Origin: Monilinia fructicola
Taxonomy: Eukaryota > Ascomycota > Leotiomycetes > Helotiales > Sclerotiniaceae
Length of the DNA stretch: 64,000 bases
Reading direction: 5' to 3'
Assembly (NCBI GenBank): GCA_008692225.1
Contig: VICG01000001.1
Coordinates: 3,387,501-3,451,500, forward strand
The notes below the pieces were generated by a model. The model did no database searches and was not told the origin of the DNA. It saw only the letters and a list, made by a program, of their open reading frames with translations. Made by a program: the position numbers and the translations under genes. Shown piece after piece: positions 37,603 through 48,249 of this stretch (its first letter is position 1; each line of letters begins with the position of its first letter).

Positions 37603-40553
37603 CTTCCAAACCGCCAGGTGATTTTTGTGCTTCTATTTTGAGATTTGAAATAGAACTGGAGATGGTAATGAACAAGATATGATGAACAGATTGTTTACAA
37701 GCAAGAGAAGAGTATCTATATATAGAAAGCAACTATAAATAACAAAGTATAAACTAATTCACTCGCACTAGGTACCTAGGTAGTTCTAAGTGTGATTGTG
37801 ATGGAAGGGTACATAAAAGTAGGTTGATATAGTTCAAACACTGACGTTGTTTGCCTGTGGCATAAAGTGGTGAATAGACCCCGCCCCCGCTATGGCAAAA
37901 AAGGTGGTGATTGCAGATTACCTACCTCCAGGGCTGCTGTAAGCACCTAGTGAAGTCTCCGCTGTCTTAGCGTTATGCGCCTATTCGCTAATTAGACGAT
38001 GGGGTGCGCCTATAGCCTAATAAAGTAAATTTCCTAGGTAATTACTATATCAATCCTGAGCTTCATTTTATTTCCTCTTTTAGCACACTAAGCTTCAGAT
38101 TAAGCCTCTCATTCTTCATAGACCTGTTAGCTGCCTGAAGTCTTGTTCTCCGAAGACCTAAAATTGGCGGGAGCTCGCTCCTATCACTGAACTCTTATCC
38201 GCATTGTAACTCATGATCGATCTGGTAGACTCTCAGGGTTAGAGGTTGAGACCCTGATTCACGATTAGGCGGAAAAGAAAGGGGGAAGGGGGGTATAACA
38301 CAGAGGCCGTATTCAAGTCTAAAGATTTGAGTATATTATTACATATAGTTATATATTGATTCATGAATTGCAAGTGATCAGGGTACTAGTGACGTGATGC
38401 TAATAAACCCTTCACTATAACCTTAAGGTTATAGGTTATTGATTCCCGAAATTTGATATTAATACTAGATCTAGTCAAAACAAACATTGATTACAGAATG
38501 ATAATCACATGTGATGTTATTACCTATCAAGCCCACTACATTATAAAGTAATCGAAGAACGAAGATATGATTCATGTAGAGATTATGTATTTCTGAACTT
38601 TTAGTTCGTTCATGAGTTGTTTCTTGAATAGACCGTGACAGAATTACGTACGCCCGACGATAGAACGCCAGCATAATGCAAAGACCACATGGTGGACATT
38701 TAAGTGGATGAAGTTACGGCTGTCAAGAAGCGTGCGCGAAATATCGACCTAGAATACGAAACTATGGAGAGAAAGCCGATACCAACTAAACCTCGACGTT
38801 GTAGCAAGATCAAGGAGACAAAAGAATAACAGAGAATCATCACCAACTGTGAATTGGTATACTTGAATATAATCGATAAGGTTACGTCATGACTACGGGA
38901 CAAGTAGTGAGTAGGCGGAGAGTATTACGTGACGGCGTGGAGATGAAGTTTATAGTTGTAATTTTGCATCACACCGGGCAAGACACGGGGTTGAGAAGGT
39001 GTATCAATTAGAGCTTTTTGTAGCAAGCCCAAGGAATAGTGAAGAAGTCTCCTCAATGATACGCAAAGCAAGTCGGAGAATCAGGAAAGCCCAAACCCTT
39101 CGTCGTCCTCGATTCCAATCTCAAACCCAATTTCAAGCTCAATTCCAGTTACTATAACATGAGACGGGAGAAAGGAATCCACAAACTCCCATCAAGCCAT
39201 GCAAAAACTACCCATGAGTAGAAACCGAAATTACCTCCTCCCTTCCCAATTCCCCCCCCTCCCCCTCTTCTCCCCTAACTCCCAAATCCCTCTTTTAAAG
39301 CTCTCCGCCCTCTCACTCTTCTTCCTAAAATCCCCCCCCCCCCACCTCCCGCTTCCATACTCCCCACCCCTCTTCCACATTCCCAATATCCACTGTCGAA
39401 CCCCACGTTCCATCCCCAACCTTCGATCTCCAACCCCAAACAATCGTAGACGCTTTCCCATATGCGCAGATCCAGATCTCCCACTACTTTACCCTCGCCA
39501 CCAAGTGACACAACATTTCTATTGATGGCGCTCCTCTTTGTGAACCGAGCATGTTTCATGGGTGCATATATATGAGTAGATGACAGGGAGTGTGACACTG
39601 GTGTTTTCCTTCTGGTATCGAAAGGGGATCGGGTAGGGTTCCTGCGATGGAGCTCTCGAGATTAGCTTTTGTCTCTGCGTTCGAGCGAGTAGCTGGGATG
39701 AGGAGAAGATGCTATTCACTTCTGCCTGGCGAACGAGCTGCGCTATGAAGCTTGCTGGCAGGGGGTTGGGAGGTTGTGGGATGCGATATGGTTTCTTCGT
39801 ATTGGATTTATGGTTGGGGTTTCGATGTTTAGATGGTGGAAGTGGTTCATTGGATTGGAATTCCATTATTGCATATATCGCTTCATGTGAGCCTTGAGTC
39901 AGGTTGGTGTTGGATCAACAGCTTCGGGAGTCCTGTCACGGTATGTGATGGATGAGTATTTGAAAGGTTTATAGCCAATAATAACAGAATCAGAAAAAGA
40001 TTTGTTGCATATCTGAAAATCTGGAAGAGAAAGATTTCTGTCGTTATTGACGTGTGACAAGAAAGAATAAAGAGTCAAGTAATCCACCTACTTGCTACCT
40101 ACAACTTAAGGTAATAACCAAGAACAGAATCAGAAAACTTTTGTTGCATATCTGAAAATCTGAGAAAAGAAAAAATTGTCGCTGTTGACCTGTGGCAAAT
40201 GGAAATAGAATTAAGTCATCCCAAAAATGTACTGTTCTCCCTCCAGATTTTTCTTGGTGGAATTTTGTAATGTAATGAATGTTATTTAGTGAAATCACTC
40301 ATCAACAGACGTACATATCCCCCATCAGCGAAAAGCTGCAATAATGGCCCATGCCTCTGAATTCGAAGAGGGAATTCCAGGTATTGCGTCCAAAATCATT
40401 CACCACGGAAAACAATCAAGATAAAAGAAACATCATATCAAGGGCGTAAAATGCATCATTAGAGGGTCATATGCTGGATCAGCTCAAAACCATTGAGCCA
40501 TGTAAACTGTAAAGGCAGGTGTTGATACAGAAGGATTCTCAAACATACTGCGA
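37603..40553. other. 3-kb stretch without recognised gene
   Basis: Contains a C-run at about 39330-39342 inside a very C-rich segment (39240-39360) whose translations on both strands are low-complexity. A near-duplicate phrase (CAGAATCAGAAAA...TTTGTTGCATATCTGAAAATCTG) occurs at about 39986 and again at about 40127. The left end carries the isomerase promoter. Confidence 0.5.
39986..40166 (+). repeat. direct repeat of about 40 bp, spacing 140 bp
   Basis: Two copies of a segment containing ACAGAATCAGAAAA and TTGTTGCATATCTGAAAAT lie at about 39986-40030 and 40125-40165, with small differences. Both are followed by GAGA-rich text and GTCG(T/C)T.TTGAC, so the duplication extends further with divergence. 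Confidence 0.7.
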
Positions 40554-41580
40554 CTATTCCTCCATCTTATCTCCTTCAGCCGGTTTATCTTCTTCCTCGT
40601 CGTCATCGCCCTCCAAAGCCTTCTTCGCTAGCTTCTCTGCTTCTTCAAGAATATCCTTTGGTACTTCCTCATGTCTTCCCTTTGTTGGTCCATCAAGGTT
40701 GCTAATCCAGGTCATCTCAAGCTCGAATTCCTTATCCTTATTATCATCATGCGCAACGTAGATAATTCTTGCAGCCTCCTTGACACCGTCTAATAAGCTC
40801 AAATTGCCTGCTGCAAGATCCAACTTCTCTAACTCGGCCTTTGCGACTTGACGTCCCTTTCCAGTAGCAGCTCCATAGTAACCCCAGTACAATCCACTAG
40901 GTTCAATCATGTAAAGACCTGGTCCACCATATTTCTTGCCCTCAACCTTTCCTCCAGAACCAATAGATGGCCCACTTCCTACTTGTCCATCAACCGGTAA
41001 TTCTTGTTCGGAATCATAACCTGCAACAATCGCAGTAATACCGAATGGTCGCACAGATGAATAGAGAGTATATGCTTGGAGGTATCCACCCATTCGGCTG
41101 GCCAAATCTGCGGTTGTGATTGGAGTTTTGTAAACGTTACGCCAGCTTGCAGCTTCATCGCGTGCACGGGAAGTAAAGTGTCTACCATCTGGTACTAACC
41201 CTGAAGATACCTGCAGAAGAAATGTCAACTATTCATCACTTCAAAATTGCTATCCATGGACAAGATTGTACATACGGCACCTAAATGTCTATCGATTGTC
41301 GCAATACGTTTGTTGGCTCCTGGCTTCAGGAGCTTGCTAGTGATGACTTTCTCAACTGCAAGCACAACACCATCTTTACATCTAATTCCAACAGATGTTC
41401 CGCCATTTTCGACAGCCTTCACTGCATATTCGACTTGGAAGTTTCTTCCATCAGGGGAGAAGACGGAATTCGAAAGATCGTAACCTGTACCTATCGAAGT
41501 CTAAAACAAGGCGGGAAGTTAGCTTGGGAGCTTGTTTGCCTTATGTGATGGACAATTTTATATAAATTAAAGCTTACCAT
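40554..41580 (-). CDS. pre10: 20S proteasome subunit alpha type-3
   Basis: Alpha-ring subunit of the 20S proteasome core; alpha subunits are not proteolytic but gate the chamber and contact the regulatory particle. The start ATG (41580-41578) is alone in a 3-nt coding exon, followed by intron 41577-41501, exon 41500-41276, intron 41275-41211 and exon 41210-40554; 294 residues. [19 protein letters not shown] carries the alpha-subunit signature, and [19 protein letters not shown] continues it. [28 protein letters not shown] and [16 protein letters not shown] follow in the usual order for alpha-3. The tail is acidic ([15 protein letters not shown]), as is common for alpha-3. The gene reads without interruption, in contrast to several neighbours. 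Confidence 0.95.
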
Positions 41581-42664
41581 GATTTCTGGAGTTTGGAATA
41601 GAGGGTATCAAGAGCTTAAAGACAAATAAATTGGAATTGTTTGGAGAGATTTTGGGAAATTCAATGAAGCTCTTGAGATTCTATACATAGAGCTCCAGGC
41701 ACCACGAAACGCGTTTAGGTGGTTGGCGGCGGCTCTTAGCGTCATGTGTGGATTGTGGCCTGATATTCAAGACATCACATAGCTAGGTAGCTGTCCCAAT
41801 CACATGATGATAAGAATATGATCAGATAAGCGAGATAAGACGATAAGAAACATCCAAAGGCACTTGGGCAAACAAAGAGAAAAGGTTAACCTAAAGAAAC
41901 CCCTGACAGAAAGTGGTACCCAATAACGAAACATGGGGGGGGAGTAACGAAATACACCTGTGGGCAGGAAATAATCAAGTAAGTCAAGTCTAGTCTGATA
42001 CAGATTGATCAGAGTTACCCAGTAGTCTGTCTATCCATGTTACTCGAGTACTGTGCCTCCTTTATACATCTTATTGCTTTCGTATGATGGGAGGACAATA
42101 TTGATCCATATTTCAACATCTCAAACATCTCTCTCTTGATATCAGCCTTCCCTGGCAGTGCAAGTATAGTAAGTACTAGGGAACTCATTGTATTCGAGTG
42201 AAACGTCATAAGGGTTTCGTTTCGATACATACCAGCTAGCCACTTTGCCTAATGTCCCCTTCCTCCTCCCCTTCCTCCCCCTTGGAACAATAATAAATAC
42301 AGGACAACTTCAACTTCATTCCAGTATGTTTAAACATGATCTAATAACCGGTATTCATACATTTTTCATCAAAGCATGAAGATCTGACATGAACAAAGAA
42401 CCTGACCCAGTAGATTGGAGTAAGGTTCTACCCTCGTGTCATGGAACAATTGGCAGAAAATTGATTGAATGGGGAATGAATGATCAAGATAGTGTAACGC
42501 TAACAGCCCAATATGTTTCGAAAATAGAATTTTATTGGCTTTAAATAGAAGAATTAGTAAAGGTTGGGACTTCATGAACAAAGAGGGGTTGACAAGAATG
42601 AATGATAAATCATTACCAGTAAGGTGATGGATAGATACTGCTTGGGTGATTGTAGTTTTGCTAG

Positions 42665-42703
42665 TATGGATGGATGGGTGGATGGATGGATGGATGGATG
42701 GAT
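42665..42703. repeat. (GGAT)n repeat
   Basis: About nine ATGG/GGAT units in tandem with one GGGTGG interruption. Confidence 0.8.
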
Positions 42704-43019
42704 GTTGATAGTAATTCCAAGGTTATCTCTTCTCTTTGATACGCACATAAACGGAGAATATATATAAACACTTTCAACTTCATATCTCCGTTCCTTCCTC
42801 CTTCCTCCTCCCTACTTCCTACTTCCTACTTCCTACTTCCTTCCTTCCCCCTTCGGTTCCTTCCCCCACTGCATTTACAAGCACTTGATTACGGTCAAAC
42901 TCCCTCACGTTGAAGTGTTATATCATACCATACCATACAAACACCATACCATACTATATCATCATATTACAAGAAAACTCAACCTCGCAAACTATCCCCC
43001 CTCAAAAGAAGAATACTGT

Positions 43020-43030
43020 ACAAACAAACA

Positions 43031-43065
<35 letters not shown>

Positions 43066-43066
43066 T
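43020..43066. repeat. (AAAC)n then (AATC)n repeat
   Basis: Three AAAC units followed by about eight perfect AATC units, in the upstream region of the 43.6-kb gene. Confidence 0.85.
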
Positions 43067-43577
43067 CGAAGTTGTTGAATGATTCATTTCAAATTCATCT
43101 CTCTAGCTTTCGTGGCTAATAACTGAATCATTCCAAATAAGCTCATTTCCCCCCAAGGTCATCTCATCTTCCTCTCCTAACCGCGATCGCCGTCGATTGA
43201 TTCACAATAAGAACTCCCTCCCCCTCATTTCTCTCAAGAGTAATAACAATAATTCTATTTTATTACCTTGACTTCATTCAGTACATAGCTTAGTCAATAA
43301 ATAACAAGCAAAATCTTTTGCATTTGGCCCACAAAGTCTGCTCCGTTCTATTGCAATACTTGCATGTCTTTCTGACTCTAGGCTTTACTACAAATCAGAA
43401 AACATTCGACTCGAGTCACTTCATTTCGAAATATCCTCGACAATCCAAATCTTTTGCGAGATTCCTCTTGCAAATCATCAGACCCCTTGCAACATAAGGT
43501 ATGTAAATCTTCCTTCTCACGATAACTCGACTGACATCTTGACCACAGTATCTTACAGTTAGTCACCCTCAGATACC

Positions 43578-44609
43578 ATGGCTACACAAGAAGAGCTCGC
43601 GATGCTTTTCGCCCGCAATCTTTCCCTCCATAACCCTCCACCTCCTGCCCCCGTAGAAGAACCAAAAGAAGTGGAACCAACATACACGTACTCAATCTCT
43701 CAACACTACACACACTCTGCACATGTTGTTAAGCAACCATCCAGACCAGCTTCCGAACCACCCCAAACAGATCAACTCACCGTAGATATTATACTTGCAA
43801 GACATGGTGTCGATTCTTCCTCATTGTACCCTACTCAAATTGATCTCTTCAAGACCGCGGATGCTAGTCAGCAGATGCGTCTGATTGAACTTTGGAGAAT
43901 CTGTCCACCATACAATGGAGGGAGTTCGTTGGCACAAAATTTGTGGACTGGACCTTCTACTAGCTTGGAGCAAGAAGAGTCCATGGCAAAGTTAAGATAT
44001 GAGCGCCAGATGTTGGAGGAAAGAATGTCTCAAACGCAAGATTCAAGTATGGATGATGATACTATGAGTGATGGTAGCAGCCATGCTCCTCTCACACCAA
44101 TTCAAGGCGGGGATGCACGTTGGAACCATGCAGAGCACGTTGAGCCTTACATGGCATCTGGCTATGAGCTTCTGGCTGCACGAGAGTATGAGCAATCAAC
44201 GGGTCCTTCAAAAGATGTTTACTCGCATTTCGGATCGGCAGTTGGTGGTCCTCAATACAAGCAATCTATCGATCCAGTTTATAAAACTGTTGAATCCTTC
44301 AATAGATACCCAAATGCTGAAGCGATGGAGAACCAGTGAGTATTCTCTTTTTTGTCAAGTTAATTTATATTGACACTTGAATCATTCTCTCCCCCTTGTA
44401 TCGATAACCCCACCTTTCAACCCCCCCACTTTTCTCCCTCGAATGCAACCCCACCTTTACTCTTTGTCACTCCCCTAACAATACAATACTCCACCCAGCA
44501 TACGTGATAACGTGTTTTTGGCTAACTTAACCTTCACAGGTACGGAGCATTTCAGAATTATCAATTTGGCGGATACACAAATGGAGGCGAAGATGAGGAT
44601 ATGCTGTAG
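43578..44609 (+). CDS. conserved hypothetical protein
   Basis: Two exons, 43578-44335 and 44540-44609, joined by a 204-nt GT..AG intron; the CAG codon is split at the junction and the last residues are YGAFQNYQFGGYTNGGEDEDML. Length is 275 residues. The N-terminal part is Pro/Glu-rich; residues about 65-120 look folded (VDIILARHGVDSSSLYPTQ, then LFKTADASQQMRLIELWRICPP), reminiscent of a short conserved segment in ascomycete hypothetical proteins. An acidic MDDDTMSDG stretch and a Gln/Tyr-rich end follow. No membrane segment or signal peptide. Function not known. ATG context CACCATGG-like (ATACCATGG) supports the start. Confidence 0.8.
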
Positions 44610-45679
44610 ATGGGCATACTTTTTACTCTAGGTAGCTATAGACAGCACTTTCATAGGGTTGAGCATAATACCTAGCTAGCATGGAGCTTGGGAAAATCCA
44701 GCGAGACAGTACATGATATTTTGTTTTTTGGAGGAGTATCTGGAAGTTCATCAGGACATGTGCATGGGTCAGGACATGTGCACGAGTGCATACATGGGAG
44801 TGCATCTGGATCTATAATTCTTTACAAATCATGTTTCTTGTGGCTGTTGGTCGGTTAAGGATGAGGGTATCTTCGTCTTTCATGTACCTCCTTTTTATCT
44901 TGATTTATGCTCTTTCTGTGAGAGGTACGTACCTTCTGATCCTCCCATCCCCCTTTTCCTCTCCTTTCCTTTCCTCCACCTTTCTTCATCTCCTATATCC
45001 TTCCCCCCTACTACACTCCAGCCCTCTGTGTATCAGTCCGCCGCCATTCTTATCTGAACGCCACATCGATAACAACATCATTCGCTAGGTACATAAGGTA
45101 CGCATTAGTCCCAGTCCTCCCTCTTCCACCTTACCTATACCCGATTTACGTTCATACACATCTTACTACTCACTTGAAAGCTTTATCTTCTTGGATTAGC
45201 AATGACAGCCATCCATCTCTACACTGGACCCGGATCTGGACCTGGACCCGGAGTTTACTGATGTTATATTCCGGCCTAATTTCTTCCTCTCTCTTCTCAC
45301 TTGCCCTGATCTAATCCACCTCGTATACACACAGATATACACATACATAATGAAATACAATACTTTTACCAATCTCCAATATCGTTCTATATAGTGACAA
45401 TGATTATAGTGATGATGCCTATGTAATTGTGATGTAGTCATCTATATTACATTCTCTCTTCTCAACATCCTCCTACAATACATCTCGCCAATAAACTTTC
45501 CTCCCTCCCCCTTTCCATCGTTTCATCTTCTACAACCTTTTCATCCTATACTCCCACCCTCAGCTTCATCCATTCCTTGGTTCATTTTTTCTTTTCTCTC
45601 TCTCTCAACTTGGTGTTCAAATTGGTGAGCCCTGAATGCAAGATATGTGTATAGATAAGGTGTTCTGTGGTTGAGGAGG

Positions 45680-45705
45680 TCGTTTCGTTTCGTTTCGTTT
45701 CGTTT
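45680..45705. repeat. (TTTCG)n repeat
   Basis: Five tandem GTTTC/TTTCG units. Confidence 0.85.
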
Positions 45706-46955
45706 GCCTTGGATTGATTTAGTGCTGATCCTGGAAGCTTGGCCAGCAATAGTGGAATTCACGTACGGTTGGTCGATTTTGACCTTGAGAATCGACAAGA
45801 GCATTCCCATTCCTCGTCCAATCGACTCGTCTTCCCTGATGCCTGGAATCGTACTCTCTCGAATTCGGCATGGAAGTTTCGGTGGCTGCACTTGGCCACC
45901 CCTCGGCGCAATTGCGGGCGAGGTCGGAACAGAGGAGCGTTGGGTTGGCGCGCGGTATCTGGTTGCTCATCTTGGCCGTTTGGGCGGGGTGGGTCATATG
46001 CAGTATCTCTGCTTGCTCTCGCTGCCGGCCGCTTCCTGGCACGCAAGCGGGTCGATGTCTGGCTGATGGGACTCTTTCTCGGGATGTCCGGATGTGGCGA
46101 GGCGGTCGATGCGTGCGTAGCGTATGCTCCGATTAAGTCGCAGAGAGGGTCTTTGCGATTGGGGAGATACGCCAAGCTTCCCTCGATCAACCATTTGAAG
46201 GGATTTGCCGAGAAGCGCTGGGTTCGTGGAAAGACGAGAACAGCAGTAGGACAGACGGGGGGAGCGTTTCTCTCCCAGATATCGCGGGGGCAGTCGATGG
46301 GCACTGTTTTCAGGTGGTGAGTGCGTGCCGTGATGCGGTCGCCAGCATTGGGTTGGGAATTCTGGAATCGGAAGGCTGTGGGCGAGAATCGAGAAGTGTA
46401 TTGGTGGATGGTCGTTCCGCGGGATTGCCTTGTGTTTCTATTCTTGTGGCTCTTCGGGGCCTTAGTCGATCAATCGATCTTCTCCTGGAGATAGATTGGA
46501 TTTTCTGCGTATGAAGGGATCGGACAGGCATCGCTAATGTGCGCTCATGGTGTGAACTTGCGTTTCTCTCCGAGGAACTGGATGTTGGAAGCTGCGCTTA
46601 GAAATGGCGAGGAGCGACACGCGAAGGCTTCGCGAAGACAAACTTGATTTCTTGGTCCTTGTTCCAGTGAGAAGCACGGTGCCCGTCTAATCTGGAGACC
46701 TGGTAGTGGGAAATACGGCGGGCCGTTCGAGGAGAATATTTCCTCTTGCGTGAAGTAGAAATAGGCATGTTTAATCTACATCCCTAGAGTACCACTTTTC
46801 TGGCAGGATGCTATGTATTCGTAAAATCCTCCCTAACTTTTATTATAGCGTATATTTTACGTATATAATGGTAGGAGCTTTGAAGCGTTTATATTGAAAG
46901 ATTTTCGGAATACTATATTAACTTCAAAATAGCTTCAATTAATACTAGTATACCA

Positions 46956-47140
46956 ATCTCTTCAACTTCAACTTCACTCGACTCTTCACTTCACTTCGAC
47001 TCGACTCACTTCACTTCGACTCTTCAACTTCACTTCGACTCTTCAACTTCACTTCGACTCTTCAACTTCACTTCGACTCTTCAACTTCACTTCGACTCAC
47101 TTCGACTTCTTCAAACTTCACTTCGACTCTTCGACTCTTC
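46956..47140. repeat. minisatellite, unit about 19 bp (CTTCAACTTCACTTCGACT)
   Basis: About nine tandem copies. The central four (about 47023-47095) are near-perfect 19-mers; flanking copies vary in length because the internal CTTCAACTT or CACTTCGACT part is dropped. Confidence 0.88.
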
Positions 47141-47149
47141 AATACCAAA

Positions 47150-48130
47150 TCAATACCATCAATAGTAAGTTATTCCATTCGTTAAAGAATTGCTTTTTCC
47201 ACCTCGCTTCCGCTCCCCTATTTCGAAAGCGCTGCCTTATTCTAGAATCATAGATTGATCACTTTAGATTTCAGATAGCTCTAATACCAATAACAACAGC
47301 AACGTTAATGATACTATAAACTTATAATATTCCCAAATAGGCCTGAACAAGGCAATACACTTAGATAGGCCGAGATTTCGTAATATGCTTAAACAAGCCT
47401 AGTTTAATACACCAAAATCAACTAGCCGAGCTTAAAATAAAAAATGTAAACTATTAGTACTAACTCCTATTTATATGAAATACTACTAATATTTGCCCAC
47501 AATCTAACGAGTTGTTATATTATATATTCATAGATGGTAATATGTTTGTAATATGTATAGCAATATGCTATATCTGATATATAATATAGAGTACTCAGTA
47601 GTAATATTAAAGAAGATAGAAGGAAAGAGCTTTTTAGAACCCAAATACACGTTTAAACTTAATGAATTCTATTAGTATAAAAAGATATACTTCTTAAAGC
47701 TTTGTTAATAATCTTTCATTGCAATTATCATAAAAACCTTAACCTGTTCTTTTCAGCAAGTAGCAAGTAGCTATAGGTGGCATTTTAATATTTGAAACCG
47801 TATTGTCTATAGCTACTAGCTCATCCTCTTTTAAAAGAAGTCCTTTTGCGCGAAGTCGCAGACTTGTAGTATATAATCCACGCACAGGTGCACCGGTCGT
47901 GATGGCTGCAGCTGGTAATAGATCGTACAGTATATTTCTCTCCTGGTGGAAATCTGCTTGATAGTTATATGATCCATGGATGCGATAACCTCGCTGCGTA
48001 TAGATTCATCTCAGTGAGCCAGAAGACTCTATTTCCAAGCGAACCAATCAACATGCCTAGATAAGACAGTCAGATAAGGAACCCCGAGCAAAAAGCACTA
48101 AAACAAAATCGGCAAGGTTCAGGGTTAACC
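47150..48130. other. AT-rich segment beside the NRPS 3' end
   Basis: About 1 kb of AT-biased DNA with no open frame of note. Phrases such as GCCTAGTTTAATAC and AAACAAGCCTA recur loosely. It may be a decayed repeat, but no terminal repeats or transposase remnants are visible. Confidence 0.5.
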
Positions 48131-48249
48131 TTAAGTGATTTCGACTAAACTGCCGATCTGATAAACTTCACTTGAATGCGCAATATAATTTTTGTGTGGA
48201 ATAATTTGTTTTTGGTAGGTGGCTCAAGTTACTTCGCGCTTCAAGCATA

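Larger units (their letters stand above)
41581..43577. other. divergent intergenic region
   Basis: Lies between the proteasome gene (minus) and the 43.6-kb gene (plus) and carries both promoters. It has a (GGAT)n tract at about 42665-42703, a CTACTTC repeat near 42812-42842 and an (AATC)n tract at 43031-43066. No gene recognised. Confidence 0.55.
44610..48249. other. gene-free stretch with GC patch, minisatellite and AT-rich segment
   Basis: The stretch 45700-46700 is relatively GC-rich and open in several frames on both strands (for example 45739-46320 plus and 45759-46304 minus), but no frame shows a family motif or a consistent splice pattern. It may be a heavily altered gene or non-coding. 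The rest holds repeats and AT-rich DNA listed separately. Confidence 0.45.

Noticed and set aside
38220..38290. Short stretch with a paired-looking AGGGTTAGAGGTTGAGACCCT considered as a tRNA arm
   Set aside because: No cloverleaf with acceptor, D and T arms could be laid over it.
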